NCBI GenBank assembly: GCA_051955985.1
Contig: JBQCGD010000041.1
Location: forward strand, 1-64,000
Direction: 5' to 3'
Length of the DNA: 64,000 nucleotides
DNA from: DATKPA01 sp051955985
GTDB lineage: Bacteria > Planctomycetota > Phycisphaerae > WQYP01
In this document: one piece after another, positions 45,963 through 53,681 of the stretch
Layout: each line of letters begins with the position of its first letter
Position numbering within the stretch: the first letter of the stretch is position 1
Made by a program: the position numbers and the translations under genes
Notes under the pieces: generated by a model
What the model was told of the DNA's origin: nothing
The model's database searches: none
What the model saw: only the letters and a program-made list of their open reading frames with translations

Positions 45963-46418
45963 ATGGGCATGGTTCCGACGACGGCTGAGCGGGTGCGGGT
46001 GAATACGGAGCGGGGGGTGCAGGCGCGGATTCGGGAGCGGATGCGGATTGATCTGGCGTATTTTGAAAAGCATCCGGAGGAGATTGAGGAGCGATTGGGC
46101 GAGCTGGATCGGGAGTGGGATGTGGAGCGGTGCTTGGAGACGGGATCTTCGTGCTTGTCGCTGGCGGGGTTGGCGCTGGGGGCGATGGGGAAGCGAAAGT
46201 GGCTGCTGTTGCCGCTGGTTGTGCAGAGTTTCTTTTTGCAGCATGGGGTGCAGGGGTGGTGTCCGCCGTTGCCGGTGTTTCGGGGGTTGGGGGTGCGGAC
46301 ACAGATGGAGATCGAGGAGGAGCGGCATGCGCTGCTGCGGATGCTTGAGAAGCGGGAGGGGACGCGGCGGGGCGAGAATGCGGGCGGGCGGGAGGAGCGG
46401 GCGCAGGTGAAGCGGTAA
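45963..46418 (+). CDS. DUF2892/YgaP-TM-like small membrane protein, paralogue 1 (151 aa)
   Basis: GGAGG lies 5 bases before the ATG at 45963; the frame is open to 45837 but that part is not protein-like. Motifs: HPEEIEERLGELDREWDVER, two TM helices (CLSLAGLALGAM, WLLLPLVVQSFFLQHGVQGW) and CPPLPVFRGLGVRTQMEIEE. This is the pattern of YgaP-type transmembrane (DUF2892) proteins. The C-terminus is charged. Function is unknown. The second paralogue follows after 21 bp. Confidence 0.78.
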   Translation: MGMVPTTAERVRVNTERGVQARIRERMRIDLAYFEKHPEEIEERLGELDREWDVERCLETGSSCLSLAGLALGAMGKRKWLLLPLVVQSFFLQHGVQGWCPPLPVFRGLGVRTQMEIEEERHALLRMLEKREGTRRGENAGGREERAQVKR

Positions 46419-46439
46419 GGCTAAAGAGTGGAGGCGGTC

Positions 46440-46844
46440 ATGGTTTTGAACAGCACGGCGGAACGGGTGGCGGTCAATACCTCGCCGGTGCGGAACCGGC
46501 AGATTGAGCGGCACACGGATGCGCGGATCGAGTGGTACCGGACGCATCCGGAGGAGATTGAGGGGCGGCTGGCGGAGCTGGATCGGGAGTGGGATGTGGA
46601 GCGGTTGATTGAGGTGGAGGCACCGGTGATGACGCTGGTGGGGCTGGCGCTGGGGAAGGGAGTGAGCCGGAAGATGCTGGTGTTGCCGTTGTTTGCGCAG
46701 AGCATGGTGTTGATGCATGCGTTGCAGGGGTGGTATCCGTTGTTGCCGCTGTTTCGGGCGCTGGGGGTTCGGACGCAGAAGGAGATAGCGCGGGAGCGGT
46801 ATGCGTTGCTGGGGATGCAGGGGGAGGAACGGGAGGAGGCGTAA
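46440..46844 (+). CDS. DUF2892/YgaP-TM-like small membrane protein, paralogue 2 (134 aa)
   Basis: GGAGG lies 6 bases before the ATG at 46440; an upstream GTG at 46428 is less well placed. It shares the whole architecture with paralogue 1: STAERVAVNT, HPEEIEGRLAELDREWDVER, TM helices MTLVGLALGKG and MLVLPLFAQSMVLMHALQGW, and LLPLFRALGVRTQKEIARER. The Cys of the CPP motif is replaced here (YPLL). The pair is an obvious tandem duplication and one transcription unit, ended by the terminator at 46848-46880. Confidence 0.78.
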   Translation: MVLNSTAERVAVNTSPVRNRQIERHTDARIEWYRTHPEEIEGRLAELDREWDVERLIEVEAPVMTLVGLALGKGVSRKMLVLPLFAQSMVLMHALQGWYPLLPLFRALGVRTQKEIARERYALLGMQGEEREEA

Positions 46845-46847
46845 AAA

Positions 46848-46880
46848 AAACGGGCCCGTGGACGTTGGTCGGGCCCGTTT
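46848..46880. terminator. Bidirectional terminator between convergent genes
   Basis: AAACGGGCCCG (46848-46858), an 11-base loop, CGGGCCCGTTT (46870-46880), with a run of eight A on the left side. It serves the DUF2892 pair and, through the A run read as U, the reverse-strand pseudopilin gene. Confidence 0.8.
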
Positions 46881-46904
46881 GGATGTGGCGTCACCGGGGA
46901 GGGG

Positions 46905-47954
46905 CTATTTGTTGAGGACGTTGCGCCAGTTGGCAGCGAGGGTGGTGCGGGTGGCGCCGTTGTACCAATCGAGTTGGGTGAGTTCGGCGAGTTTGACGGT
47001 GGAGGCGTTGCCGCCGAGGAATCCAACGTTGATGGCTTTGTCGTGGCGGTCGATGAACATACGGCCGAGGGCGGAGGCGGTGTTACCGTCGAGTTGGGTG
47101 GGGGGAGTGGCGGAGGCGGAGTTGGGGCCGTAGTCGGTGGGGACGACGCCGTAGCAGTTGGAGCCTGAGGTTTTGGCGTCGGAGTTGACCCAGATCATGT
47201 CAGCGAGGAGGGGGGTGGTGTCGGGTTGAGCGATGTTGGCGACGCGGCGCATATCGACGTAGTTGGGGGGCATGGTGTTTTTGGAGGTGTGACCGCCGGA
47301 GGAGCCGACGCCCTGCTGGCCCTTGTTGCCGTAGGGGTAGCGGGCATCGAGCCAACTGTTGAGGCCGTAGCTGCTGCGGTATCCGGGGGAGGTGGCGGGG
47401 TCGATGGCGTTGCCGTTGAGGTCGAGGTAGCCCATGGGGTTTTTGGAGGAGACGGCGGAGGCGGAGGTGAGTTCGCCGGGGTTGATGGCTTTGTCCCAGA
47501 CGCCGGAGGCATCGAAATGGCCATCCCAGGCGAGAGAGGCGCTGCCCCAGAAGTTGGAACCGCCGCCTTCGGTGTTGTGACCTGAGGGGGCGGACATATT
47601 CGCGGAGGGGCAGAAGAAGACGTTACCGGAGACCTGCTGGCCCTGGGTGAGGCCGCGGACGTTGTTGCCGCCGAGGTAATTTTGCATTTGGAACATCCAG
47701 ATGCAGCCGGCGATGGAGGTGTCGTCGACGGCGGTAAAGCCGTTGTTGGCGTCATTGCAGTACATGTTGTAGGCGAGGGACATGGATTTGAGGTTGGAGA
47801 GGCAGGCGGCGGATTTCGCTTTATCGCGGGCGCGGCCGAGGGAGGGGAGAAGGATGGCGATAAGGACGGCGATGATGGCGACGACCACGAGGAGTTCAAT
47901 GAGGGTGAAAGCGGATTTGCGGTGGATGGGAGAGGGGGTGTGTTGGCTTGGCAT
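46905..47954 (-). CDS. Type II secretion pseudopilin-like protein with H-X9-DG-like tail (349 aa)
   Basis: AAGGAGG lies 6 bases before the ATG at 47954, the best ribosome binding site in the region. A basic leader is followed by the prepilin cleavage/methylation motif KSAFTLIELLVVVAIIAVLI (Ala instead of Gly at -1). Then come ARDKAKSAACLSNLKSMSLA and YNMYCNDANNGFTAVD, typical of planctomycete pseudopilins. The C-terminal RHDKAINVGFLGGNA matches the H-X9-DG tail of that family with GG instead of DG. It would be processed by a prepilin peptidase and exported through a type II-like system. No pilus genes lie nearby. Confidence 0.88.
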   Translation of the reverse strand: MPSQHTPSPIHRKSAFTLIELLVVVAIIAVLIAILLPSLGRARDKAKSAACLSNLKSMSLAYNMYCNDANNGFTAVDDTSIAGCIWMFQMQNYLGGNNVRGLTQGQQVSGNVFFCPSANMSAPSGHNTEGGGSNFWGSASLAWDGHFDASGVWDKAINPGELTSASAVSSKNPMGYLDLNGNAIDPATSPGYRSSYGLNSWLDARYPYGNKGQQGVGSSGGHTSKNTMPPNYVDMRRVANIAQPDTTPLLADMIWVNSDAKTSGSNCYGVVPTDYGPNSASATPPTQLDGNTASALGRMFIDRHDKAINVGFLGGNASTVKLAELTQLDWYNGATRTTLAANWRNVLNK

Positions 47955-48255
47955 GAAAATCCTCCTTATGGAATACGCCAATAGCGGAATGTGTTGATGC
48001 TTGCGAAAATTCGCGGCAGCTGTAATCGCCTCTGTGAAAATACGCACTTATGCCGCGAATCAGCAGGCTGTTTCACCGCTTATGCCAGAAAGAAGCGGTC
48101 ACCGATAAAGTCGGAAGCGAACGCCAAATGTGACAACTTTCTTTCTAGTACTTGAAATAAGAACTGGCGCGGGGGGGAGACGCCGGTTGGATTGGGAGCG
48201 GTTTTACAGGGAAAGGAGGGAGTCGTAACATGGCTGGATTGAGGAGTGATTGGGT

Positions 48256-49413
48256 ATGACACAGGTGAAGTCGGGTGCGGTGGCGGCGGTACCGTTGTTT
48301 GAGCTGGCGACGCAGTGGCAGGTGATTCGGAATGAGGTGGAGGGGGCGGTGCGGGAGGTGTTGGAGTCGCAGCAGTATACGAGCGGGGCGGTTAGCGGGC
48401 CATTTGTGGGGAGGTTTGAGGAGCATTTGGGGCGGATGCTGGGGGGGCAGCAGGTGGTGGCGTTGTCGTCGGGGACGGACGCGATCCTGGCGGCGTTGAT
48501 GGCGCTGGGGATTGGTCGGGATGATGAGGGGCGGGATGAGGTGGTGACGACGCCGTTCACATTTTTTGCGACGGCGGGGTGCATCGTGCGGTCAGGGGCG
48601 CGGCCGGTGTTTGTGGATCTTGAGGAAGAGACATTTTTGATGGATTTGGGGAAGGTGGAGGGGGCGATTCGGGCGGGGAAGACCAAGGCGATTTTGCCGG
48701 TGCATTTGTATGGGCAGATGGTGGATACGGAGACGTTGAAGCGGATTGCGGAGAAGCATGGGGTGGCGGTGGTGGAGGATGCGGCGCAGGCGATTGGGGC
48801 GCGGGATGAGCATGGGAAGCAGATTGGGGAAAATGGGACGTGTGCGTGTTTGAGCTTTTATCCGACGAAGAACCTGGGGGCGGCGGGGGACGCGGGGGCG
48901 CTGGTGACGAACGATGAGAAGTTGGCAGTGCGGTTCAAGCAGACGCGGCAGCATGGGGAGACGTCGCGGTATCACCATGAGTTTGTGGGGGGGAATTTCC
49001 GGATGGATGCGATCCAGGCGGCGGTGCTGAATGTGAAGTTGAAGTGGCTGGAGAAGTGGAATGAGCGTCGGCGGGGGATTGCGCGGTTTTACACGGAGCG
49101 GTTTAAGGGGACGGATGTGAAGCCGCCGGTGGAGAGGGCGGGGGTGCATCATGTGTATCACCAGTATGTGGTGAGGGTGCCGCGGCGGGATGCGCTCAGG
49201 GATTACCTGGGGAAGGAGGGGGTGGGGTGCAACGTGTTTTATCCGCGCTCGCTGCACATGCAGGAGTGTTTTGCAGATCTGGGATACAAGAAGGGGGATT
49301 TTCCGGTGGCGGAGCGTGCGTGCGAGGAGGTGCTGGCGTTGCCGGTGTTTCCGGAGTTGACGGATTCACAGGTGGAGCGGGTGGCGGAGGTGGTGCTGGG
49401 GTTCTACAAGTGA
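48256..49413 (+). CDS. DegT/DnrJ/EryC1/StrS-family sugar aminotransferase (385 aa)
   Basis: A PLP-dependent enzyme that converts a nucleotide-linked keto-sugar to an amino-sugar for surface polysaccharides or glycoproteins. Motifs: LSSGTDAILAALMAL (70-84), TPFTFFATAGCI, DLGKVEGAIRAGKTKAI, VVEDAAQAIGA (Asp175 for the PLP ring nitrogen) and SFYPTKNLGAAGDAGAL (Lys205, Schiff base). HQYVVRVPRRD and VGCNVFYPRSLHMQECF close the family profile. The start is the ATG at 48256 with GAGGAG about 10 bases upstream. No other sugar genes adjoin it, so the product sugar is unknown. Confidence 0.93.
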   Translation: MTQVKSGAVAAVPLFELATQWQVIRNEVEGAVREVLESQQYTSGAVSGPFVGRFEEHLGRMLGGQQVVALSSGTDAILAALMALGIGRDDEGRDEVVTTPFTFFATAGCIVRSGARPVFVDLEEETFLMDLGKVEGAIRAGKTKAILPVHLYGQMVDTETLKRIAEKHGVAVVEDAAQAIGARDEHGKQIGENGTCACLSFYPTKNLGAAGDAGALVTNDEKLAVRFKQTRQHGETSRYHHEFVGGNFRMDAIQAAVLNVKLKWLEKWNERRRGIARFYTERFKGTDVKPPVERAGVHHVYHQYVVRVPRRDALRDYLGKEGVGCNVFYPRSLHMQECFADLGYKKGDFPVAERACEEVLALPVFPELTDSQVERVAEVVLGFYK

Positions 49414-49437
49414 GAGACGTGTCGCGAAGGCGGCGTG

Positions 49438-49513
49438 TAATTGGTAATTTGTAATTGGCAATTCGCTGGCGCGTTGTCGAGCGTTCCAATTACTATTTAC
49501 CAATCACCAATTA
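49438..49513. repeat. Inverted pair of heptamer arrays upstream of mtnA
   Basis: Arm 1 (49438-49465) has four units of the TAATTGG type; arm 2 (49486-49513) has four of the CCAATTA type; a 20-base spacer separates them. The arms are imperfectly complementary and could fold into a long hairpin in RNA. The structure ends 15 bases before the mtnA ATG. Confidence 0.8.
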
Positions 49514-49528
49514 CGAAGTGTGTGTTTC

Positions 49529-50596
49529 ATGGCAGACGGTCGGCCGGCGACGGTTCAGTGGGTGGGCGGGGTGGATGGGCATCTGGAGATTTTGGATCAG
49601 CGGAAGTTGCCGGGGGAAGTGGTGGTGTGGCGGTTGAACACGGTGGGGGAGGTGTGGGAGGCGATCAAGACGCTGGGGGTGCGTGGGGCGCCGGCGATTG
49701 GGGTGGCGGCTTCGTTTGGGATGGTGATGGCGGCGCGGACGGTGGCGACGACGTCGCAGGCGGTGGTGCTGATAGAGACGTTGGAGATGGCGGGGCGGTA
49801 TTTGAAGACGTCGCGGCCAACGGCGGTGAACCTGGAGTGGGCGGTGGAGGAGATGCTGCGGGTGGCGCGGGCGGAGCGCGGGGTGGGGGTGCGGCAATTG
49901 CAGGTGCGGTTGCTGGAGGAGGCGCAGGGGATTTTACGGCGGGATGCGGAGATGTGCCTGGCGATTGGGCGGAATGGGGTGGAGTTTTTGCGGGGAAAGA
50001 GCGGAGTGTTGACGCACTGCAATGCGGGGGCGCTGGCGGCGGCGGATCATGGGACGGCGCTGGCGATTGTGTACGAGGCGCAGCGGCGGGGCATGCCGTT
50101 TCGGGTGTTTGCGGATGAGACGCGGCCGCTGCTGCAGGGGGCGCGGCTGACGGCGTGGGAGCTGGGGGCGAGCGGGGTCGATGTGACGTTGATCTGCGAT
50201 AACATGGCCGGGCTGGTGATGAAGCAGGGGAAGGTGGATGTGGTGATCGTGGGGGCGGATCGGATTGCGCGGAACGGGGATGCGGCGAACAAGATTGGCA
50301 CGTATTCGGTGGCGGTGCTGGCGAAGGCGCATGGGATTCCGTTTATCGTGGCGGCGCCGACGAACACGTTTGATTTGAACCTGGCGAGCGGGGAGGGGAT
50401 TCCGATTGAGGAGCGGAGCGGGGAGGAGATTACGGCGGGGTTTGGGAAGCGGACCGGGCCGGAGGGGGTGAAGACATATAATCCGGCGTTTGATGTGGTG
50501 CCGGCGGAGTTGATTACGGCAATTGTGACGGAGAAGGGGGTGGTCGGGCCGGTGAATGAGGAGAATGTTTTGCGGGTGGTGAGGGGAGGGAAGTAA
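49529..50596 (+). CDS. mtnA: S-methyl-5-thioribose-1-phosphate isomerase (355 aa)
   Basis: Methionine salvage: isomerises 5-methylthioribose-1-phosphate to methylthioribulose-1-phosphate. Motifs: QRKLPGEVVVWRL, VRGAPAIGVAASFGMVM, LTHCNAGALAAADHGTAL with the catalytic Cys164, and VGADRIARNGDAANKIGTYS with catalytic Asp244. It continues with PFIVAAPTNTFDLNLASGEG and AFDVVPAELITAIVTEKG. Length is normal. The ATG at 49529 is taken as the start (an upstream in-frame start at 49520 is poorer). Its TAA stop is the first three bases of a heptamer array. No other mtn genes are in the window. Confidence 0.95.
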   Translation: MADGRPATVQWVGGVDGHLEILDQRKLPGEVVVWRLNTVGEVWEAIKTLGVRGAPAIGVAASFGMVMAARTVATTSQAVVLIETLEMAGRYLKTSRPTAVNLEWAVEEMLRVARAERGVGVRQLQVRLLEEAQGILRRDAEMCLAIGRNGVEFLRGKSGVLTHCNAGALAAADHGTALAIVYEAQRRGMPFRVFADETRPLLQGARLTAWELGASGVDVTLICDNMAGLVMKQGKVDVVIVGADRIARNGDAANKIGTYSVAVLAKAHGIPFIVAAPTNTFDLNLASGEGIPIEERSGEEITAGFGKRTGPEGVKTYNPAFDVVPAELITAIVTEKGVVGPVNEENVLRVVRGGK

Positions 50597-50628
50597 TTGG
50601 TAACTGGTAAATAGTAATTGGTAAATGG
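50594..50628 (+). repeat. Heptamer array overlapping the mtnA stop codon
   Basis: Five 7-bp units of the TAATTGG/TAAATGG type run directly from the mtnA TAA (50594-50596) toward the acetyltransferase start. Confidence 0.85.
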
Positions 50629-50643
50629 AAGTATGATTCTGGG

Positions 50644-51204
50644 ATGAAGATACGAGCTGCTACTGTTCGGGATGTGCCGGGGATTGCGGGGTTGATTGGG
50701 GTGTATGCGCAGCGGGGGAAGATGTTGTTTCGGTCGCATGCGGAGTTGTATGAGGCGGTAAGGGATTTTTTCGTCGCGGAAGAGGAGGGGAAAATCGTGG
50801 GAATTTGTGCGTTGGAAATTGTGTGGGCGGACCTGGCGGAGGTGCGGTCGCTGGCGGTGGATCCTTCGCAGCAGGGGAAGGGGATTGGAAAGATGCTGGT
50901 GAACGCGGTGGTGGAAGAGGCGCGGCGGCTGGAGATTCACCGGGTGTTTTCGCTGACGTATGAGCAGGGGTTTTTTGAGAAGCTGGGGTTTGGAGTGGTG
51001 GACAAGTCGGCGCTGCCGCTGAAGGTGTGGTCGGTGTGCATCAAGTGTCCGAAGCGGGATGGGTGTGATGAGATTGCGATGGTGCGGACGGTGATGGAGA
51101 AACCGGCGGTAGAGGAGGCGCCGGCCGATACGCATGCGGAGTTGCGATACGAGGTGCCGACGCCGTTGGTGCAGATTACGGGGGGGAAGAAGACGACGAC
51201 ATAA
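50644..51204 (+). CDS. Short ArgA-like GNAT N-acetyltransferase (186 aa)
   Basis: A single GNAT domain: IRAATVRDVPGIAGLIGVYA, IVGICALEIVWADLAEVRSL, AVDPSQQGKGIGKMLVNAVV (acetyl-CoA loop QGKGIG) and LTYEQGFFEKLGFGVVDKSA. The C-terminal signature VWSVCIKCPKRDGCDEIAM, with its three cysteines, is characteristic of stand-alone short N-acetylglutamate synthases (first step of arginine synthesis). A Pro/Thr-rich tail of about 30 residues follows. The ribosome binding site is weak, so it may be read through from mtnA. The ArgA assignment follows the Cys-containing tail; substrate is not proven. Confidence 0.8.
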   Translation: MKIRAATVRDVPGIAGLIGVYAQRGKMLFRSHAELYEAVRDFFVAEEEGKIVGICALEIVWADLAEVRSLAVDPSQQGKGIGKMLVNAVVEEARRLEIHRVFSLTYEQGFFEKLGFGVVDKSALPLKVWSVCIKCPKRDGCDEIAMVRTVMEKPAVEEAPADTHAELRYEVPTPLVQITGGKKTTT

Positions 51205-51236
51205 ACACGAAGGCACGAAGGGGAAGGATTCGAGGG

Positions 51237-52349
51237 CTATGGTTCGGACGTTGGGGGGGTGAAGTTGAACGGGTTTTCCGGGAGGGTGGTGGGGCCTTCT
51301 TCGGTGGCCGGCGGTGGGGGGGTATTGAGGAAGAGGGTGTGGAGTTCGGCCCATTTGTCGGGGGACATGTCCCATTCGGCGTAGAGGGCGATGCCGCGGT
51401 AGTTGCCGGTGCGGGTGGGTTGGGCGGAGAGGGCGGCGTGGATACCGGCGAGGGAGTTCTGGAGATTTTCGACGGCGGGGTCGTGCCAGGGTTCGGGGTC
51501 GTTGTAAGCGGGCACGCCGAGAAGGAGTTCGGTGTGGCGGTAGTCGGCGAGGCATTCGGTGGTCCACGTGTCGACGAGGTGGCGGTAAAGTTTGGGGTTG
51601 TGAAGGCCGGTGTCGTAGAGCATGACGGCGACGTGGTTGACGCGCTGGGCGACTTGTTTGGCGTAGGCGTCGGACCAGTGGACGTTGGGATCGCGTTGCC
51701 AGAGGGTGGGCGGAGGATAGGCGGCGACGGAGAGGAGTTTGTCCCGGGGGATGGCGGCTCCGAGTTCTTCGAGGAGGGTGAGGAAGGCGGGGTCATTGTC
51801 GGGGGTGGGTTCGATATTAAGGTGGATGCCGGCGAGACGGGGGTGGCGGTGGAGGAGTTCGTTGCAGGCGTGGATGAAGGTGCGGCGCCAGGCGGGGTCG
51901 TCGGGGAAGGCGGATTCTCCGCGGACGCCGCCGACCCAGGGGAAGACGCGGAAGTCGGGGGCGGCGAAGGCGTCAAGGAAGCGTTCGACCTGGGGGTGAT
52001 CGACGCGGGGGAGGGAGCCGTCGGGCTCGCAGGGGCAGAGGTGGGGGAAGAGGTCGGCGATGTGGTGGAGTTTAAGTTGGGCAGCGGTTTTGGCGAGGCT
52101 GGCGGGGTCGCGGAAGAGGGGTTTGCGGGATTCGCGGTTCATGGCTTTGAACCAGGCGTCGTCGGCGAGCCAGGCGTGCTGCATCCAGAGGGCGTTGTGG
52201 GCGAAGTCGTGGGAGCCGTCCCGCAGGTCCAGTCCCGGGGACCACGCGAACCAGGAAAGGAGCGCGATGGCGAGGAGGAGGGTGGGAATGACGAATAACA
52301 AATGTCGAATGACGAAACGGGAGAGGCGCTGGGCGGGGATGGGGAGCAT
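51237..52349 (-). CDS. Membrane-anchored TIM-barrel/GH18-like protein of unknown substrate (370 aa)
   Basis: The ATG at 52349 is only 14 bp after the antiporter stop, so the two are an operon. One N-terminal TM helix (HLLFVIPTLLLAIALLSWFA) is partly encoded by a heptamer array. The rest reads as a TIM-barrel with GH18-like strands: FRVFPWVGGVRGESAF, RLAGIHLNIEPTPDND, LLSVAAYPPPTLW, VNHVAVMLYDTGLHN, ELLLGVPAYND and YRGIALYAEWDM. The GIHLNIEP strand would place an acidic residue where GH18 enzymes hold the catalytic one, but the full DxxDxDxE is absent. It may be a non-catalytic or divergent glycan-processing protein on the outside of the membrane. Confidence 0.68.
   Translation of the reverse strand: MLPIPAQRLSRFVIRHLLFVIPTLLLAIALLSWFAWSPGLDLRDGSHDFAHNALWMQHAWLADDAWFKAMNRESRKPLFRDPASLAKTAAQLKLHHIADLFPHLCPCEPDGSLPRVDHPQVERFLDAFAAPDFRVFPWVGGVRGESAFPDDPAWRRTFIHACNELLHRHPRLAGIHLNIEPTPDNDPAFLTLLEELGAAIPRDKLLSVAAYPPPTLWQRDPNVHWSDAYAKQVAQRVNHVAVMLYDTGLHNPKLYRHLVDTWTTECLADYRHTELLLGVPAYNDPEPWHDPAVENLQNSLAGIHAALSAQPTRTGNYRGIALYAEWDMSPDKWAELHTLFLNTPPPPATEEGPTTLPENPFNFTPPTSEP
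52286..52320 (-). repeat. Second-type heptamer array inside the TM-coding region
   Basis: Five 7-bp units of the GAATGAC type (plus strand), encoding the FVIRHLLFVIP part of the TM segment on the reverse strand. Confidence 0.75.
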
Positions 52350-52363
52350 GGGTGCATTATCAA

Positions 52364-53614
52364 TCAGGCGGGCTGATTGCGGAAGATGTGTTTGATGAGA
52401 GGGCCGATGGTGAGGCCCTGGACGCCGATGGAGAAGACGACAACGATGTAGGTGGCGGTGATGAAGGCATCGCGGAAGGGGGAGGCCGGGAGCGAGAGTG
52501 CCATTGCGACGGAGATGCCGCCGCGGAGGCCGCCCCAGGTGAGGATGGAGATGGCTCCGCGGGCAGGTTTGTGCCAGAAGCGGAGCAGGGCGGCGATGAG
52601 AAGGACGCTGGCGAGGCGGGCGAGGAGGGCGAGGGCGATGGCGATGAGGCCTGCGAGGAGAAAGGGGACTTTGAACTGGGTGATGAGGACCTCGAAGCCG
52701 ATGAGGACGAAGAGTATGGCGTTGAGGATGCTGTCGATGAGGTGCCAGAAGGTATCGAGGTGGTCGCGGGTCTTTTCCGACATGGCATGGGCGCGGCCCT
52801 GGTTGCCGATGACGACGCCGGCGGTGACGACGGCGATCGGGGCGGAGAGGTGCATTGCGTCGGCGGCGGCGTAGACGCCCATGGCAAGGGCGAGGGTGAG
52901 GAGGATTTCGACCTGGTATTCGTCGACGCGGCGGAGGAGGCGGTAGACGCACCAGCCGGCGGCGAATCCGAAGGCGATGCCGCCGTCGGCCTCGCGGAGG
53001 AGGAGAAGGGCGACGTGGGAGGGGGTGGGGGTGCCGGGCCCGGTAGTGATTTCGATGAGCGTAAGGAAAAGGACGACGGCGACGCCATCGTTGAAGAGCG
53101 ATTCGCCGGCCATGACGACCTGGATGCCTTTGGGAGCGTTGGTCTGCTGCATGACGGCGAGGACGGCGATGGGGTCGGTCGGGGAGAGGATGGCGCCGAG
53201 GAGGAGGCAGGCGGCGAGGCTGGTGGGGAAGAGGAAGGGGGCGAGGCCGGCGATGAGCCAGGCGGCGAGGCCGATGATGCCTGCGGCGGCGACGGTGCCG
53301 ACGATGGCGAGGGCGCCGATGGGGAGGAGCCGGGGAGAGACCTCCTCGAAGTTGAGCTGGAGTGCACCGGCGAAGAGGAGAAAGGCGAGCATGCCGTGGA
53401 GGAGAAGGGTATCGAAGTGGAGGTGTTTGACGAGGTCGGCGGCCCAGTCGCGGAAGGGTGCGGCCTGGGAGCCGAGGGCAATGAGGACGAGGGAACCGGC
53501 CAAGGCGAGGAGCATGACGCCGATGGTGACGGGGAGTTTGAGGAACGAGTAGGTGATGTAGCTGAAGGCGGCAGCGAGGGTGATGAGGATGGCGAAGAGT
53601 TGGAAGGGTTGCAT
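52364..53614 (-). CDS. CPA1-type Na+/H+ antiporter (NhaP-like), 416 aa
   Basis: About 12 TM segments. Signatures: LLLHGMLAFLLFAGALQLNF, LLLGAILSPTDPIAVLAVMQ, VMAGESLFNDGVAVVLFLTL (the ESLFND core of CPA1 transporters), HLSAPIAVVTAGVVIGNQG, LILNAILFVLIGFEVL-type TM and ISILTWGGLRGGISVAMALS. It exchanges cytoplasmic Na+ or K+ for external H+ and so helps pH and salt balance. I take the ATG at 53614 (start of a clean TM segment, GGAG about 10 bases upstream) over the open frame back to 53683. Co-transcribed with the TIM-barrel gene. Confidence 0.93.
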   Translation of the reverse strand: MQPFQLFAILITLAAAFSYITYSFLKLPVTIGVMLLALAGSLVLIALGSQAAPFRDWAADLVKHLHFDTLLLHGMLAFLLFAGALQLNFEEVSPRLLPIGALAIVGTVAAAGIIGLAAWLIAGLAPFLFPTSLAACLLLGAILSPTDPIAVLAVMQQTNAPKGIQVVMAGESLFNDGVAVVLFLTLIEITTGPGTPTPSHVALLLLREADGGIAFGFAAGWCVYRLLRRVDEYQVEILLTLALAMGVYAAADAMHLSAPIAVVTAGVVIGNQGRAHAMSEKTRDHLDTFWHLIDSILNAILFVLIGFEVLITQFKVPFLLAGLIAIALALLARLASVLLIAALLRFWHKPARGAISILTWGGLRGGISVAMALSLPASPFRDAFITATYIVVVFSIGVQGLTIGPLIKHIFRNQPA

Positions 53615-53681
53615 GGGTGGGCGCTCCGCACTCGGGCAGGGTGGAGGTGAGAACGTGCAAAAGCGAAGTGCAGGAATGCGC

